DNA of 64,000 nt, from NCBI GenBank assembly GCA_964627445.1, contig CAZVJF010000005.1, positions 1 through 64,000 of the forward strand. Direction: 5' to 3'. Position 1 is the first letter of the stretch; each line of letters begins with the position of its first letter. A program made the translations under genes and the position numbers. Of this stretch, positions 42,689 to 51,525 are shown in pieces. Origin of the DNA: Luteibaculum sp964627445. GTDB lineage: Bacteria; Bacteroidota; Bacteroidia; Flavobacteriales_D; Luteibaculaceae. Under the pieces are notes generated by a model. That model was given only the letters and a program-made list of their open reading frames with translations, had not been told where the DNA came from and searched no databases.

Positions 42689-44047
42689 ATGAAGAGAAGC
42701 CGCATAGATCTTACCCAAGGCAGTATTTTTAAAGGTTTGTTGGCTATTTCCTTGCCCATCATTGGGGCCAATTTACTGCAAACGGGCTACCAGTTGGTAG
42801 ATGCATTTTGGGTAGGACGCCTCGGTGCCGATGCGGTTGCAGCCGTTTCGGTGAGTTTCCCGGTCAACTTTCTACTGATATCCCTCAGCTCGGGTTTTGC
42901 TTTTGCCGGCACCATTTTGGTTGCCCAGTATGCTGGTGCTAAAAATTTTAAGCAAGTAAACCACACCGCCCAGCAAACGCTGAGTATGGTGGTCATTATC
43001 TCCCTGCTATTCTCTGCATTGGCTTATTGGCTTTCGCCCAATATACTTCGTTGGCTCGGTGTTGGAGCCGATATTTTTGATATGGCCAACTACTTCCAAC
43101 GCATCATTTTTCTGGGGCTGGTGTTCAACTTCAGCTTCATCATGTTTCAGTCGCTGTTGCGGGGAATTGGCGAGGTACGCATTCCGTTGTACATCAACGG
43201 AGCCACGCTGGCGCTCAATTTTGTGTTAGACCCCCTGTTTATTTATGGCTGGGGCCCTGTGCCCGCTTTTGGTGTGGCGGGAGCAGCCGTTTCCACGCTT
43301 ATCACCTTAGCACTATCCGCTGCATGCGGCTACTACATTTTATTTAAGGGCATTACCGATATCAAACTCTCACTAAGCGGCTACCGCTGGGACTTTCCTT
43401 TGCTGGTTCGGGCTTTTAAATTGGGAACGCCCTCATCGGTAGAAATTTCGGCACGTGCGCTGGGATTAACCGTTATGACGGGAATAGCAGCTCGCTTTGG
43501 AACCGAAGTATTGGCGGCTTACGGAGTGGGATCGCGGCTCATTAGTTTCGTGGTTATTTTTGGATTGGGTCTATTGCGCGCCTCTTCTACCATGGTAGGT
43601 CAAAACATGGGCGCGCAAAAAGTAGATCGTGCAGAAACCGGTGCCAAGTATGCCGCTTGGATGGGCTTTATTGGTCTCAGCTTTATAGGTATCCTGTTTT
43701 TTGTTTTCGCCAAACCCTTGGTGCGCACCTTTATGGATGCCGAAGAACCTGTTGTAAAAATGGGAGCTGATTTTATGCGCATCGTCTCCTTAAGCTTTGG
43801 CTTTATGGGAGCCCAATTGGCGCTGATTGGTGCATTGCGTGGTTCGGGCAATACGCTGCAATCCATGATTATTACCATCATTGGCATTTGGATCATTCAG
43901 TTTCCCTTTGCCTGGTGGGTATCCTCTTGGGATGGCGTAGCGGAACTGGGCGTTTGGTGGTCATTCCCCATAAGCTATGTGCTGCCCTGCATTTTAACCA
44001 TATGGTGGTTTTTGCGAGGCGACTGGAAAAAGAAAAAACTAGTGTAG
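42689..44047 (+). CDS. MATE family efflux transporter
   Basis: This 452-residue protein has about twelve membrane helices in two MatE repeats. It starts DLTQGSIFKGLLAISLPIIGANLLQTGYQLVDAFWVGRLGADAVAAVSVSFP, a close match to the family. The second repeat (TPSSVEISARALGLTVMTGIAARFG ... AYGVGSRLISF) is also complete. MATE proteins export cationic drugs or metabolites in exchange for Na+ or H+. No regulator lies next to it, so its substrate is open. Confidence 0.92.
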   Translation: MKRSRIDLTQGSIFKGLLAISLPIIGANLLQTGYQLVDAFWVGRLGADAVAAVSVSFPVNFLLISLSSGFAFAGTILVAQYAGAKNFKQVNHTAQQTLSMVVIISLLFSALAYWLSPNILRWLGVGADIFDMANYFQRIIFLGLVFNFSFIMFQSLLRGIGEVRIPLYINGATLALNFVLDPLFIYGWGPVPAFGVAGAAVSTLITLALSAACGYYILFKGITDIKLSLSGYRWDFPLLVRAFKLGTPSSVEISARALGLTVMTGIAARFGTEVLAAYGVGSRLISFVVIFGLGLLRASSTMVGQNMGAQKVDRAETGAKYAAWMGFIGLSFIGILFFVFAKPLVRTFMDAEEPVVKMGADFMRIVSLSFGFMGAQLALIGALRGSGNTLQSMIITIIGIWIIQFPFAWWVSSWDGVAELGVWWSFPISYVLPCILTIWWFLRGDWKKKKLV

Positions 44048-44076
44048 CACTTTTGGAGTAAAAAATTGTTTTCCGT

Positions 44077-44106
44077 CAGGTGAAACCAATATCATGATTT
44101 CACCTG
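44077..44106. promoter_or_regulatory. Nine-bp perfect inverted repeat
   Basis: CAGGTGAAA (44077-44085) is the reverse complement of TTTCACCTG (44098-44106), with a 12-base spacer. It lies 30 bp after the MATE gene and 45 bp before the aminotransferase, with no T tract on either strand. It could be an operator for the next gene or a weak terminator. A near-consensus -7 box, TAGTTTTA, follows at 44119-44126. Confidence 0.4.
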
Positions 44107-44150
44107 GATACAACCGCTAGTTTTACCCCGCCAAAACAGTCGCCTGCGCT

Positions 44151-45329
44151 ATGGATAAAATCCACCCGAACTTAGCTCCCACCAGTCCATACCCTTTAAA
44201 CATTAGCGTTAAGGAAGCGCGAGGCAGTTATATGACTTCGGCACTGGGAAAACGCTATTTAGATTTTATTAGCGGCATTGGGGTAAGCAACATTGGTCAT
44301 GGCCATCCCCGTGTAATTTCGGCTATAAAAACGCAGGCCGACAAGCACCTCCACGTGATGGTATATGGCGAAATGGGCCAACAACCGCAAAGCGAATTTG
44401 CTGCCTTGCTCTGCCAGCAACTGCCACCGCAATTAAACTCGGTGTACTTTGTAAACTCGGGAACCGAAGCCAATGAAGCCGCTATAAAATTGGCACGTAG
44501 AGTTACGGGAAGAAGCGAAATAGTTGCTTGCAAAAAATCCTACCACGGCTGCACTACAGGCAGTTTAGCCATTTCTGGAAACGAGAATAAAAAGTATGCG
44601 TTTCGTCCGCTAATTCCAGGGGTATCCTTTATTGGTTTTAATGTTTTGGAGGATTTACAGCACATAACCAAGGATACCGCAGCCGTTTTTATAGAAACCG
44701 TACAAGGTGATGCCGGCATACGCATCCCCAATTTGGAGTGGATGCAAGCCCTACGGCAAAGATGTAACGAAACGGGCAGCCTGTTGGTGATGGACGAAAT
44801 TCAATGCGGCATGGGGCGCACGGGCAAGCTGTTTGCTTTTGAGCATTTTGATGTGACACCCGATGTTTTAACCCTTGGAAAAGCCCTGGGAGGAGGCCTT
44901 CCCATTGGCGCTGTGGTATCCAGCCAAGAAAACCTAGATCATTTTGCAGCCGACCCCGTTTTAGGGCACATCTCAACCTTCGCAGGGCACCCATTACCCT
45001 GCGCCTCGGGCAAAGCAGCTTTAGAGGTCATTTTAGAAGGAAATTTACACGAACGCGCGGCTTTCCTAGGGCCGATATTGCATGAGAAACTACAACACCG
45101 CACCATTAAAGAAATACGCTGGAAGGGCTTATTTTTCGGAGTGGAACTGGCCGATGCTAAACAAGTGCAACAGGTGGTGGAATACTGCATTCAGCATGGT
45201 GTTTTGGTGTATTGGTTTTTATCCTCGCCCAATAGCTTTAGGCTGGCGCCTCCGCTCAATATTTCTGAGGAGGACCTACTATACGGTTGTCGTGTAATCC
45301 AAGAAGCACTCGATCAGTTAGAGCATTAA
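44151..45329 (+). CDS. Class III PLP aminotransferase
   Basis: This 392-residue protein is a class III (acetylornithine/GABA type) aminotransferase. Blocks are GKRYLDFISGIGVSNIGHGHPRVISAI, VYFVNSGTEANEAAIKLAR, LLVMDEIQCGMGRTGKLFAFEHFDVTPDVLTLGKALGGGLPIG with the PLP Lys, and STFAGHPLPCASGKAALEV. Substrate preference cannot be set from these motifs. The gene is not next to arginine or lysine genes. It ends 10 bp from the convergent hydroxylase gene. Confidence 0.9.
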   Translation: MDKIHPNLAPTSPYPLNISVKEARGSYMTSALGKRYLDFISGIGVSNIGHGHPRVISAIKTQADKHLHVMVYGEMGQQPQSEFAALLCQQLPPQLNSVYFVNSGTEANEAAIKLARRVTGRSEIVACKKSYHGCTTGSLAISGNENKKYAFRPLIPGVSFIGFNVLEDLQHITKDTAAVFIETVQGDAGIRIPNLEWMQALRQRCNETGSLLVMDEIQCGMGRTGKLFAFEHFDVTPDVLTLGKALGGGLPIGAVVSSQENLDHFAADPVLGHISTFAGHPLPCASGKAALEVILEGNLHERAAFLGPILHEKLQHRTIKEIRWKGLFFGVELADAKQVQQVVEYCIQHGVLVYWFLSSPNSFRLAPPLNISEEDLLYGCRVIQEALDQLEH

Positions 45330-45338
45330 AACAAGCGC

Positions 45339-45986
45339 TTAAGATCGTTTTACCGTGGTTTGTTGCCGTGTACCCGGCCTTGGAGGCATGGTACCAAAAA
45401 CGTAATCCCACAAAGGCGAGCTTACTCCATAGGCTTTATCATCGTGGCGATAATGGTGCATGTGATGATGCGTCCATAAGTACCCAAATACATTTTTAGG
45501 AGGTTTGCGCGTATGCACCAAGTAATGCACCCACAAATACAGGCCGTAGCCTAGTAAAAAGCCGGGAAAAAAGAAAAAAGCCAAATTCCCCATGACTAGA
45601 AATAGCAAAACGAACAACGCTCCTGAAACCACCAACGCCAAGACCAAAGGCATGGCCAAGCGATCTTTATCGGTAGGATGCGCATGGTGTACACCGTGCA
45701 CCTTAAACTGCCACGAGTCCTCCTTTTTGTAATCGCCTGAATGGTAGGTGAAGCGGTGGATTAGATATTCTGCTAGTGAGAATGTCAGCAGTCCTAATAA
45801 TCCAAGGGCTATCTGTAAACCCATACTCGTATACCCCTGAAAACTTCCGTAGATAAAGAGGCCTGCCGAAATAAAGCCATAGGCTGTGATTACCGATTTA
45901 GATGAGGTGCGGGTAATTTTATCGAGTACCGAATTTTGAAACCGATGCGATTGCGGGCGGGAATGGGTAGCAGAAGAAGTACGCAT
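45339..45986 (-). CDS. Fatty acid hydroxylase / sterol desaturase family protein
   Basis: This 215-residue membrane protein carries the histidine boxes of the di-iron fatty acid hydroxylase superfamily: LIHRFTYH, HGVHHAHP, HYLVHTRK and HHHMHHY. Four membrane helices surround them. The closest known type is fatty acid 2-hydroxylase, which would act on sphingolipids or ornithine lipids, both plausible in this phylum. No cytochrome b5 domain is fused. It is a single gene. Confidence 0.85.
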   Translation of the reverse strand: MRTSSATHSRPQSHRFQNSVLDKITRTSSKSVITAYGFISAGLFIYGSFQGYTSMGLQIALGLLGLLTFSLAEYLIHRFTYHSGDYKKEDSWQFKVHGVHHAHPTDKDRLAMPLVLALVVSGALFVLLFLVMGNLAFFFFPGFLLGYGLYLWVHYLVHTRKPPKNVFGYLWTHHHMHHYRHDDKAYGVSSPLWDYVFGTMPPRPGTRQQTTVKRS

Positions 45987-46110
45987 AACACAATGGATTT
46001 CCGATAGGAAAATACAAGAAAGCGGTAGTATTAAGCAATACCAGTAGGAAAATTTAATAATTACAAAATAAAACCAGTACTCCTGAGACTTTTCATGCTA
46101 AAAAATGGAC

Positions 46111-46485
46111 CTAAAATTGTTGGCTGCCCAACATGACCAACGTGCAAGCATCCAGTGTTTCTACCCCTAACTTGGATAATATTTTTGACAGCGAAGGGTT
46201 TTCTGCGCCTGGATTAAAAATGATGCGTTGGGGTGGATATTTTTCCAAATACTCCACCAATTCTCCTTGATTCTTCTCCCCCAAATACACCGTTACGGTA
46301 TGCACCGCTTCGTCTGGGTAAGTCGGTTGGATGGGATAACCCAGCACATCCCCCTTCTTCTTTCCTACTAAAATCAGTTGGGTGCGGTCGTCTGCAAACA
46401 AGCGCTTAGTAGCTTCGTGACTGTAGCGTTGTGGGTTGGTGCTGGCTCCTGCAATTAGCACCGTTTCTTGCGTGTCCGTCATCAT
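46111..46485 (-). CDS. CoA-binding domain protein (YccU-like)
   Basis: This 124-residue protein is a single Rossmann-like CoA-binding domain: ETVLIAGASTNPQRYSHEATKRLFAD, LILVGKKKGDVLGYPI, and the C-terminal IIFNPGAENPSLSKILSKLGVETLDACTLVML. It fits the family of YccU, a small protein of unknown physiological role. It overlaps the PLP decarboxylase gene by four bases (ATGA), so the two are coupled. Confidence 0.85.
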   Translation of the reverse strand: MMTDTQETVLIAGASTNPQRYSHEATKRLFADDRTQLILVGKKKGDVLGYPIQPTYPDEAVHTVTVYLGEKNQGELVEYLEKYPPQRIIFNPGAENPSLSKILSKLGVETLDACTLVMLGSQQF

Positions 46486-47858
46486 AGATTTTCTAATTTA
46501 TTCAGGAGGTCCTCTGTATGTCTGGTTTCCGTATGCACATTCATAAACGTACAGCGGTAATAAAAGGTGTTGTCAATTACTGTGCTAACAATGTAATGAC
46601 TGCCTCCAGCAATGAGCTTTTGCAGTTTCTCTTTATGCTGGGCGGTATCCCAGTGGATATTTCTAAAACAAACAATATTGGCTTCAGGCGTTTGAAAAAG
46701 CTCCCAACCCGCACGCTTAGCAAGGCCTTCTGCAAACTGCTGCGCTTGAGCGATGATGTGATCCATCATGCCTACCAACTCCGCCTTGGGCAGCCAAAAC
46801 AGATTCGCGTAGGCTTTAAGCCCCATCATTAGTTTGGTACACTCTACGGTGCGCAATCCCGACTGCGTCCAAGGCTCAAAATCGGCATCGCTCCAAAGGT
46901 AGCTGGCATCTTGCTTAAAAGGCAGAAAGCTGTCTTTTCCTTTCTTATAAAGTACCGCTGTGGTAAGCGCGGGAGTAAATCCCATTTTATGAAAGTCGAT
47001 AATCAGTGAATCGGCTTGGTCTATTCCCTGCAACAGGTTTTTGTGTTTTTCAGATAGCTGCAACATTCCCCCATGGGCTGCATCTACGTGAAACCAAATA
47101 TTGTGCTGTTGACATACGGAAGCCATTTCATCCAGATCATCAAAAACACCTGGACCCGTAGAACATGCCGAGCCTACTACGGCCATAATTTCTTTTCCGG
47201 CTGCTTTTTGGGCGCTGATGTGCTTCTCCAAAATTTCCCCGGTAATCTTGTGCTGGGCATTGGGCTGCATCTTTACCACACCCTGGTTGCCCATACCCAT
47301 GATCTTTACGGCTCGATCCACACAGTAGTGCGCATCGGCAGAAACCAGAACTAGGGTGTTGTTGGGCACACCCTCTTCCCAGGCATTGCTGTGGCGTTGT
47401 CGCGCGGCTAGCAGTGCGGTTAAATTGCCCAGCGATCCCCCCGATGTAAGGATGCCTTCGCCTTCCTTCCAGCCGAAATAAGCCAACATTTTAAGCACCA
47501 CAGCGCGCTCTATGGCTGTGGCACTCTGGCCCATATCCGATACCGCCATGCCCTGGTTTAGGGCGCTGGCAATAAAACCTGCAATTACCGATGGAATGGT
47601 TGGCGCCACCACTTGGTGGGCAATGTAGCCCGGATGATGCAGGTGCACAGCCGGTGCATACAACGCTGGCCAGTCGGTTTCTGGACTCGCCTGGGTGTCT
47701 CGCTGAAGCCATTGCTGGGCTTGCGTTGCGATGCTTACAGGTGATAATGCGGCACCTTGGCCTTGTTGACTTTTAGCAACATCGGCAATAATGGTTTGTA
47801 TCAGCTGGGTAATGCGGGGTTGCCAGGACTCCCAATCGTAGGCAGAAAATTGCGGCAT
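46482..47858 (-). CDS. Group II PLP decarboxylase
   Basis: This 458-residue protein belongs to the group II decarboxylases (glutamate, aromatic amino acid, diaminobutyrate). The PLP Lys lies in LIIDFHKMGFTPALTTAVLYKK, the DAAHGG block (WFHVDAAHGGMLQLS) holds the PLP-stacking His, and the first part shows HHPGYIAHQVVAPTIPSVIAG and GSLGNLTALLAAR. The spacing and the HPGY block recall L-2,4-diaminobutyrate or tyrosine decarboxylases. The substrate is not determinable here. The CoA-binding protein gene follows, overlapping by four bases. Confidence 0.88.
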   Translation of the reverse strand: MPQFSAYDWESWQPRITQLIQTIIADVAKSQQGQGAALSPVSIATQAQQWLQRDTQASPETDWPALYAPAVHLHHPGYIAHQVVAPTIPSVIAGFIASALNQGMAVSDMGQSATAIERAVVLKMLAYFGWKEGEGILTSGGSLGNLTALLAARQRHSNAWEEGVPNNTLVLVSADAHYCVDRAVKIMGMGNQGVVKMQPNAQHKITGEILEKHISAQKAAGKEIMAVVGSACSTGPGVFDDLDEMASVCQQHNIWFHVDAAHGGMLQLSEKHKNLLQGIDQADSLIIDFHKMGFTPALTTAVLYKKGKDSFLPFKQDASYLWSDADFEPWTQSGLRTVECTKLMMGLKAYANLFWLPKAELVGMMDHIIAQAQQFAEGLAKRAGWELFQTPEANIVCFRNIHWDTAQHKEKLQKLIAGGSHYIVSTVIDNTFYYRCTFMNVHTETRHTEDLLNKLENL

Positions 47859-47884
47859 GCGGTAAAGCTTTGCTGCAAAGATGC

Positions 47885-49717
47885 TTACTTTTTAATCATG
47901 CTAAAGCCTTTGGTCTCGCCTGCAACTTCCAGCATGATGGTGTACAAACCGTTTTCTAGCTCTTGGGTGGATACTTCCACGTAATTCACCCCGGCTTTGG
48001 GATGCAAGGTTTGCTGCTTCACTTCCTGTCCTACTTCACTAAACACGCGAAGTTGCGCACTGCTGTCATCACTAGCAAAAAACTGCATCTTAAAACTGCG
48101 CGCAAAGGGATTGGGGTGCGTTCCAAACACCGCAAAAGCGGTAGACTCGGACTGTGCCTTTTTAGTAAAGCGTGGTGCGAGCGGTACTTTGGGTTGGTTT
48201 CTTTCGCTGGGTTTCCCCGTTTCTATCAAGCGCTTGGTACCGCGTAATGTTTTGTAGGATGCCCCCAGCCGGTGCTTGCTATTGCGCTGTGCTATGGTTT
48301 CCGAGAAAAAATAGTCGGCTTGGGTATATCCCGTATCCAAATGCACCACCATGTAGCCCCGCTGATACAAATCCACGTATTTTATGTGTGGATTGTTGAG
48401 CGCTATGGCGGAACCTGCTACAGGAATTTCCCAGCCTGGAGAGGTTACCGAGGTGCAAATAAACTCCACGCCTACCGAAGCACCCTGGCTTACATCGGAA
48501 TACAAGGCCGTAGGTAGCTCGTTGGCCCAGGAAGAGTGGATATCTCCGGTGAGGACCACCAAATCGGTAGAATCGCTGTTTTGGAAAAACTCAAACAGGC
48601 GGTCGCGCTCAAAGGTGTAGCCATCCCACTGATCGGTATTGATGCCCAAACCACCCAGGCGCAAAGGTGCCATCATTACCTGTTGCCCCAATACGTGCCA
48701 GCGCGCTTCAGACTGCTGTACCTTGCGTTTTAGCCAGTTAAACTGGGTATCACCTAGGAGTCTGCGCTCGGTATTGCTGATGTCGGAAGAGCCTATAGAC
48801 GCTTGTGCATCGCGCGCTTCCAGACGTGTGTCCAACATGTATAAATCCAGCAGGTTGCCAAAATTAAAATGGCGATAAATACGTCCTGGCACTTCCTGCT
48901 CGCGAACGGGCATCCACTCTAAATAAGCCTGAGTTGCCGAGATTTTTCGGGTGTTCCAATCGCCCTCATCGCTGCTGTGGTTGTCGGCCCCAGTTTTGTG
49001 GGCATTGTCGTTAGTTTCATGATCGTCCCATACGGCAATAAAGGGAAATTGGCGGTGTAATTCTTGCAGATCGTCATCCAGGCGATAATGGGAATAGCGC
49101 AAACGATAATCACTTAAGGTTACCGTTTCTGTTTTGGGTAAGTGCACCCGTCCATCCAAGCCCGCATCATAGCGCCCTACTTCGTACTCGTAGATGTAAT
49201 CGCCCAGATGGAGCACCACATCCACATCGTTTTTATTGACAATGTCGCGGTAGGCATTAAAGTAGCCGTATTGGTAATTGGAACAGGAAAGCACCGCCAT
49301 GCGCCATTCGCTTATATCATCGCCATGCGGAGCCGTAAGCGTGCGGCCTATGGGCGAATAGCTGTTTTGGTAGGAAAAGCGATAGTAGTAGGATGTTGCG
49401 GGTTGCAGTCCTGTAGCATCTGCTTTAACGGTATAGTCGCGGTAGGCACCCGTTGTAACGGAACCCGTAGCCACCACCTGTTGCATGGCGGTATCGGTGG
49501 CAATCTCCCAGGCTACTTCCACGGGCTGTGTGGTTTCAAAAGCGGGGCTAATACGGGTCCAAAGGATAACGCGGTCGTGCAAGGGGTCGCCCGAAGCCAC
49601 ACCGTGGTAAAAAGGCGCTTGGTTGGGGTTGATTTGAAGTCGCGGGTCGAGTATCTGGGCTGTAAGCGAATTTACAACCAGCAATGCCAAAACGTAGGAT
49701 ACAACGCGAGCAAACAT
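47885..49717 (-). CDS. phoD: PhoD-type alkaline phosphatase with T9SS tail
   Basis: This 610-residue protein has a signal peptide (MFARVVSYVLALLVVNSLTAQ). A PhoD N-domain follows (FYHGVASGDPLHDRVILWTRISP), and then the catalytic metallophosphatase core: SCSNYQYGYFNAYRDI, HLGDYIYEYEVGRY, IAVWDDHETNDNAH and VVLTGDIHSSWANELP. These bind Fe3+ and Ca2+ in known PhoD. The last 75 residues are a type A sorting domain (GTHPNPFARSFKMQF ... ELENGLYTIMLE). It would release phosphate from diesters and monoesters at the cell surface, together with the PAP-like enzyme of 5067-7646. Confidence 0.9.
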   Translation of the reverse strand: MFARVVSYVLALLVVNSLTAQILDPRLQINPNQAPFYHGVASGDPLHDRVILWTRISPAFETTQPVEVAWEIATDTAMQQVVATGSVTTGAYRDYTVKADATGLQPATSYYYRFSYQNSYSPIGRTLTAPHGDDISEWRMAVLSCSNYQYGYFNAYRDIVNKNDVDVVLHLGDYIYEYEVGRYDAGLDGRVHLPKTETVTLSDYRLRYSHYRLDDDLQELHRQFPFIAVWDDHETNDNAHKTGADNHSSDEGDWNTRKISATQAYLEWMPVREQEVPGRIYRHFNFGNLLDLYMLDTRLEARDAQASIGSSDISNTERRLLGDTQFNWLKRKVQQSEARWHVLGQQVMMAPLRLGGLGINTDQWDGYTFERDRLFEFFQNSDSTDLVVLTGDIHSSWANELPTALYSDVSQGASVGVEFICTSVTSPGWEIPVAGSAIALNNPHIKYVDLYQRGYMVVHLDTGYTQADYFFSETIAQRNSKHRLGASYKTLRGTKRLIETGKPSERNQPKVPLAPRFTKKAQSESTAFAVFGTHPNPFARSFKMQFFASDDSSAQLRVFSEVGQEVKQQTLHPKAGVNYVEVSTQELENGLYTIMLEVAGETKGFSMIKK

Positions 49718-49826
49718 TGCTATTGGGTTTTAGCAAAAGTAATTTGCTGCTTAGGGCTTTGCGTTAGGGCAGTGATAAGGCTGCATTAAGAAAACCCTGA
49801 TGGTTTTAAGCCTAGGTTAAGCCCAC

Positions 49827-49856
49827 AAAAAAAGCACCCCTCGCGGAGTGCTTTTG
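49827..49856 (-). terminator. Terminator after the tandem T9SS gene group
   Basis: On the minus strand AGCACTCC pairs with GGGGTGCT (one G-T pair) around GCGA, then seven Ts. It closes the three-gene transcript that ends at 49879. Confidence 0.8.
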
Positions 49857-49878
49857 CGCTGATACCGAACCATAATGA

Positions 49879-51516
49879 TTACCGCACCACTATTTTCTCG
49901 TTGGCCACAGCACCGTTTTCAAACCAAATTTGGGCGATGTATTGGCCTGGAGGCAGATTTAGGGTAGTATTGGTTTTGGGGTACTCTACCTGTTTTATCT
50001 TTTGTCCTAGTGTGTTAATCACAGCAATTTCACGGACCGGTTGTGCAAACTCAAAATGTATTTCTCCGCTGCTCGGGTTGGGATAAATACTGAATGAATT
50101 TTCAGTTAATTCATCAATCGACAAGGCCGGGTCGCATCCGCGATCTACTGGCACGGTGGAACAATCTGTACTGGCTTGGATTAAGGGGTGGTCTCCGTAT
50201 CGTTCCAATAACAAGTTTTCTATAGACTCGAGACTTTCGTAAGCTAGTATCGCATTTTCACTAGCCGTATTGCTTTGGTTACCTGCTAAGTGCAAGGCTA
50301 ACGTGTAGGATATTTTGTCGTTGGGGTAGAACTTTTTAGGTAACAATATGGGGATCGCTTGGCGGTCTCCTGATTTTCGTTGTACTGCAGCTTCCGTCCA
50401 TCCTGTTGATCCTGGTCTACCATCAAAAACAAATCGGGTGGCGTTATACGTGTCGGTTGAATTGGTATAACTAACATGGCCTGCATTGATATCGATTAGA
50501 CAGGTGGTGTCGCGCCAAACCGCTTTGGAAAAAAAGTGATACTCATCAAAAGAGACCGGAGCCTGTAAAGCTTGTTCCAGTTCATCTTGATTGGCAAAAA
50601 TCCCGCCCCATAAGTCACAGAACATGCTCCCCATGGCAAAAGCAGGCGGATTCTCTCCAAAACCTCGATGCGCTTGATTAAATGTTTCATCATTATTGTC
50701 ACCGTTGTACATAACCATGGCTCTGAACCTCTCACTAGATGACACGTAGTCGTCTCTAAAATTTCCAAGATCCGCGTCAAACCATGTTGCAACCTGAAGG
50801 GTATCAATTCTAGCAGAACCTCGGTGATAAAGGGTGGTGTTTAGCAGCACCGTGTTGTCCAATACATTACTCAACTCTACATTAACATCAAACATGCTAA
50901 TCATAAAATGCAACTCCATACCAATGGCCCTGGGAAACTCGGGTGCCAAATCATTTTTAATCAAGTATATACACTCTTCACCAATTATATCAGGGTACTC
51001 TCCTTTTTGGGGTTCATAGACACTGTTTTCGTTGAGGTCAATAAATGGAGCCATCTGCCACATTTCACCGATGGTCGTATCTCCGTTGGCTGGCCATTCT
51101 GCTATTCCGTAAGGCATTGTGTAGTTTGGGTTCGGGTAATTAGACTTATGATTTTCTATCTCCCTGGCTGTAACTAAAACTATAGATGATGCGGCTTTGG
51201 ATGTATCTGAGTTAATGGTTCCAGGTACAAACCCACTTTTTGAAGGGTTATTTGGACGCGGCCGAAATGTAGCTGCTGCTCCGCGCAAAGAGTCATTCTC
51301 ATCATATCCTGTTATCCACATATTGGATGCCATAACTAAGCCTGGGCCGTCCACCATTCGCAAGCCGTGTATATAATCGTATGAATCATAAAACAGTGGT
51401 TCATTATCGCTCATTACTATCGTAAATCGATCGCCATCGACTCGCACCATGTTCTGGGATTTCGCCATGTATGTATTAAAAACACACACTATTACAATGA
51501 GGATATGTTTTATCAT
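49879..51516 (-). CDS. T9SS cargo protein, tandem paralogue 3
   Basis: This 545-residue protein starts with a signal peptide (MIKHILIVIVCVFNTYMAKS) and ends with a type A sorting domain (FSIYPNPSSGEIHFEF ... LPPGQYIAQIWF). The body is nearly collinear with the 51526-53151 product: both contain WPANGDTTIGEMWQMAPF, DLNENxVYEP, and EECIYLIKNDL followed by PRAIGMELHxMISMFDVNVE. The segment D-L-N-E-N-S-V-Y-E-P resembles a calcium-binding dockerin-like loop. I know no function for this family. It is the third gene of the operon, 9 bp behind the second. Two conserved cysteines near the end (DCSTVPVDRGCDP) may be bridged. Confidence 0.8.
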   Translation of the reverse strand: MIKHILIVIVCVFNTYMAKSQNMVRVDGDRFTIVMSDNEPLFYDSYDYIHGLRMVDGPGLVMASNMWITGYDENDSLRGAAATFRPRPNNPSKSGFVPGTINSDTSKAASSIVLVTAREIENHKSNYPNPNYTMPYGIAEWPANGDTTIGEMWQMAPFIDLNENSVYEPQKGEYPDIIGEECIYLIKNDLAPEFPRAIGMELHFMISMFDVNVELSNVLDNTVLLNTTLYHRGSARIDTLQVATWFDADLGNFRDDYVSSSERFRAMVMYNGDNNDETFNQAHRGFGENPPAFAMGSMFCDLWGGIFANQDELEQALQAPVSFDEYHFFSKAVWRDTTCLIDINAGHVSYTNSTDTYNATRFVFDGRPGSTGWTEAAVQRKSGDRQAIPILLPKKFYPNDKISYTLALHLAGNQSNTASENAILAYESLESIENLLLERYGDHPLIQASTDCSTVPVDRGCDPALSIDELTENSFSIYPNPSSGEIHFEFAQPVREIAVINTLGQKIKQVEYPKTNTTLNLPPGQYIAQIWFENGAVANEKIVVR

Positions 51517-51525
51517 AATATCAAT

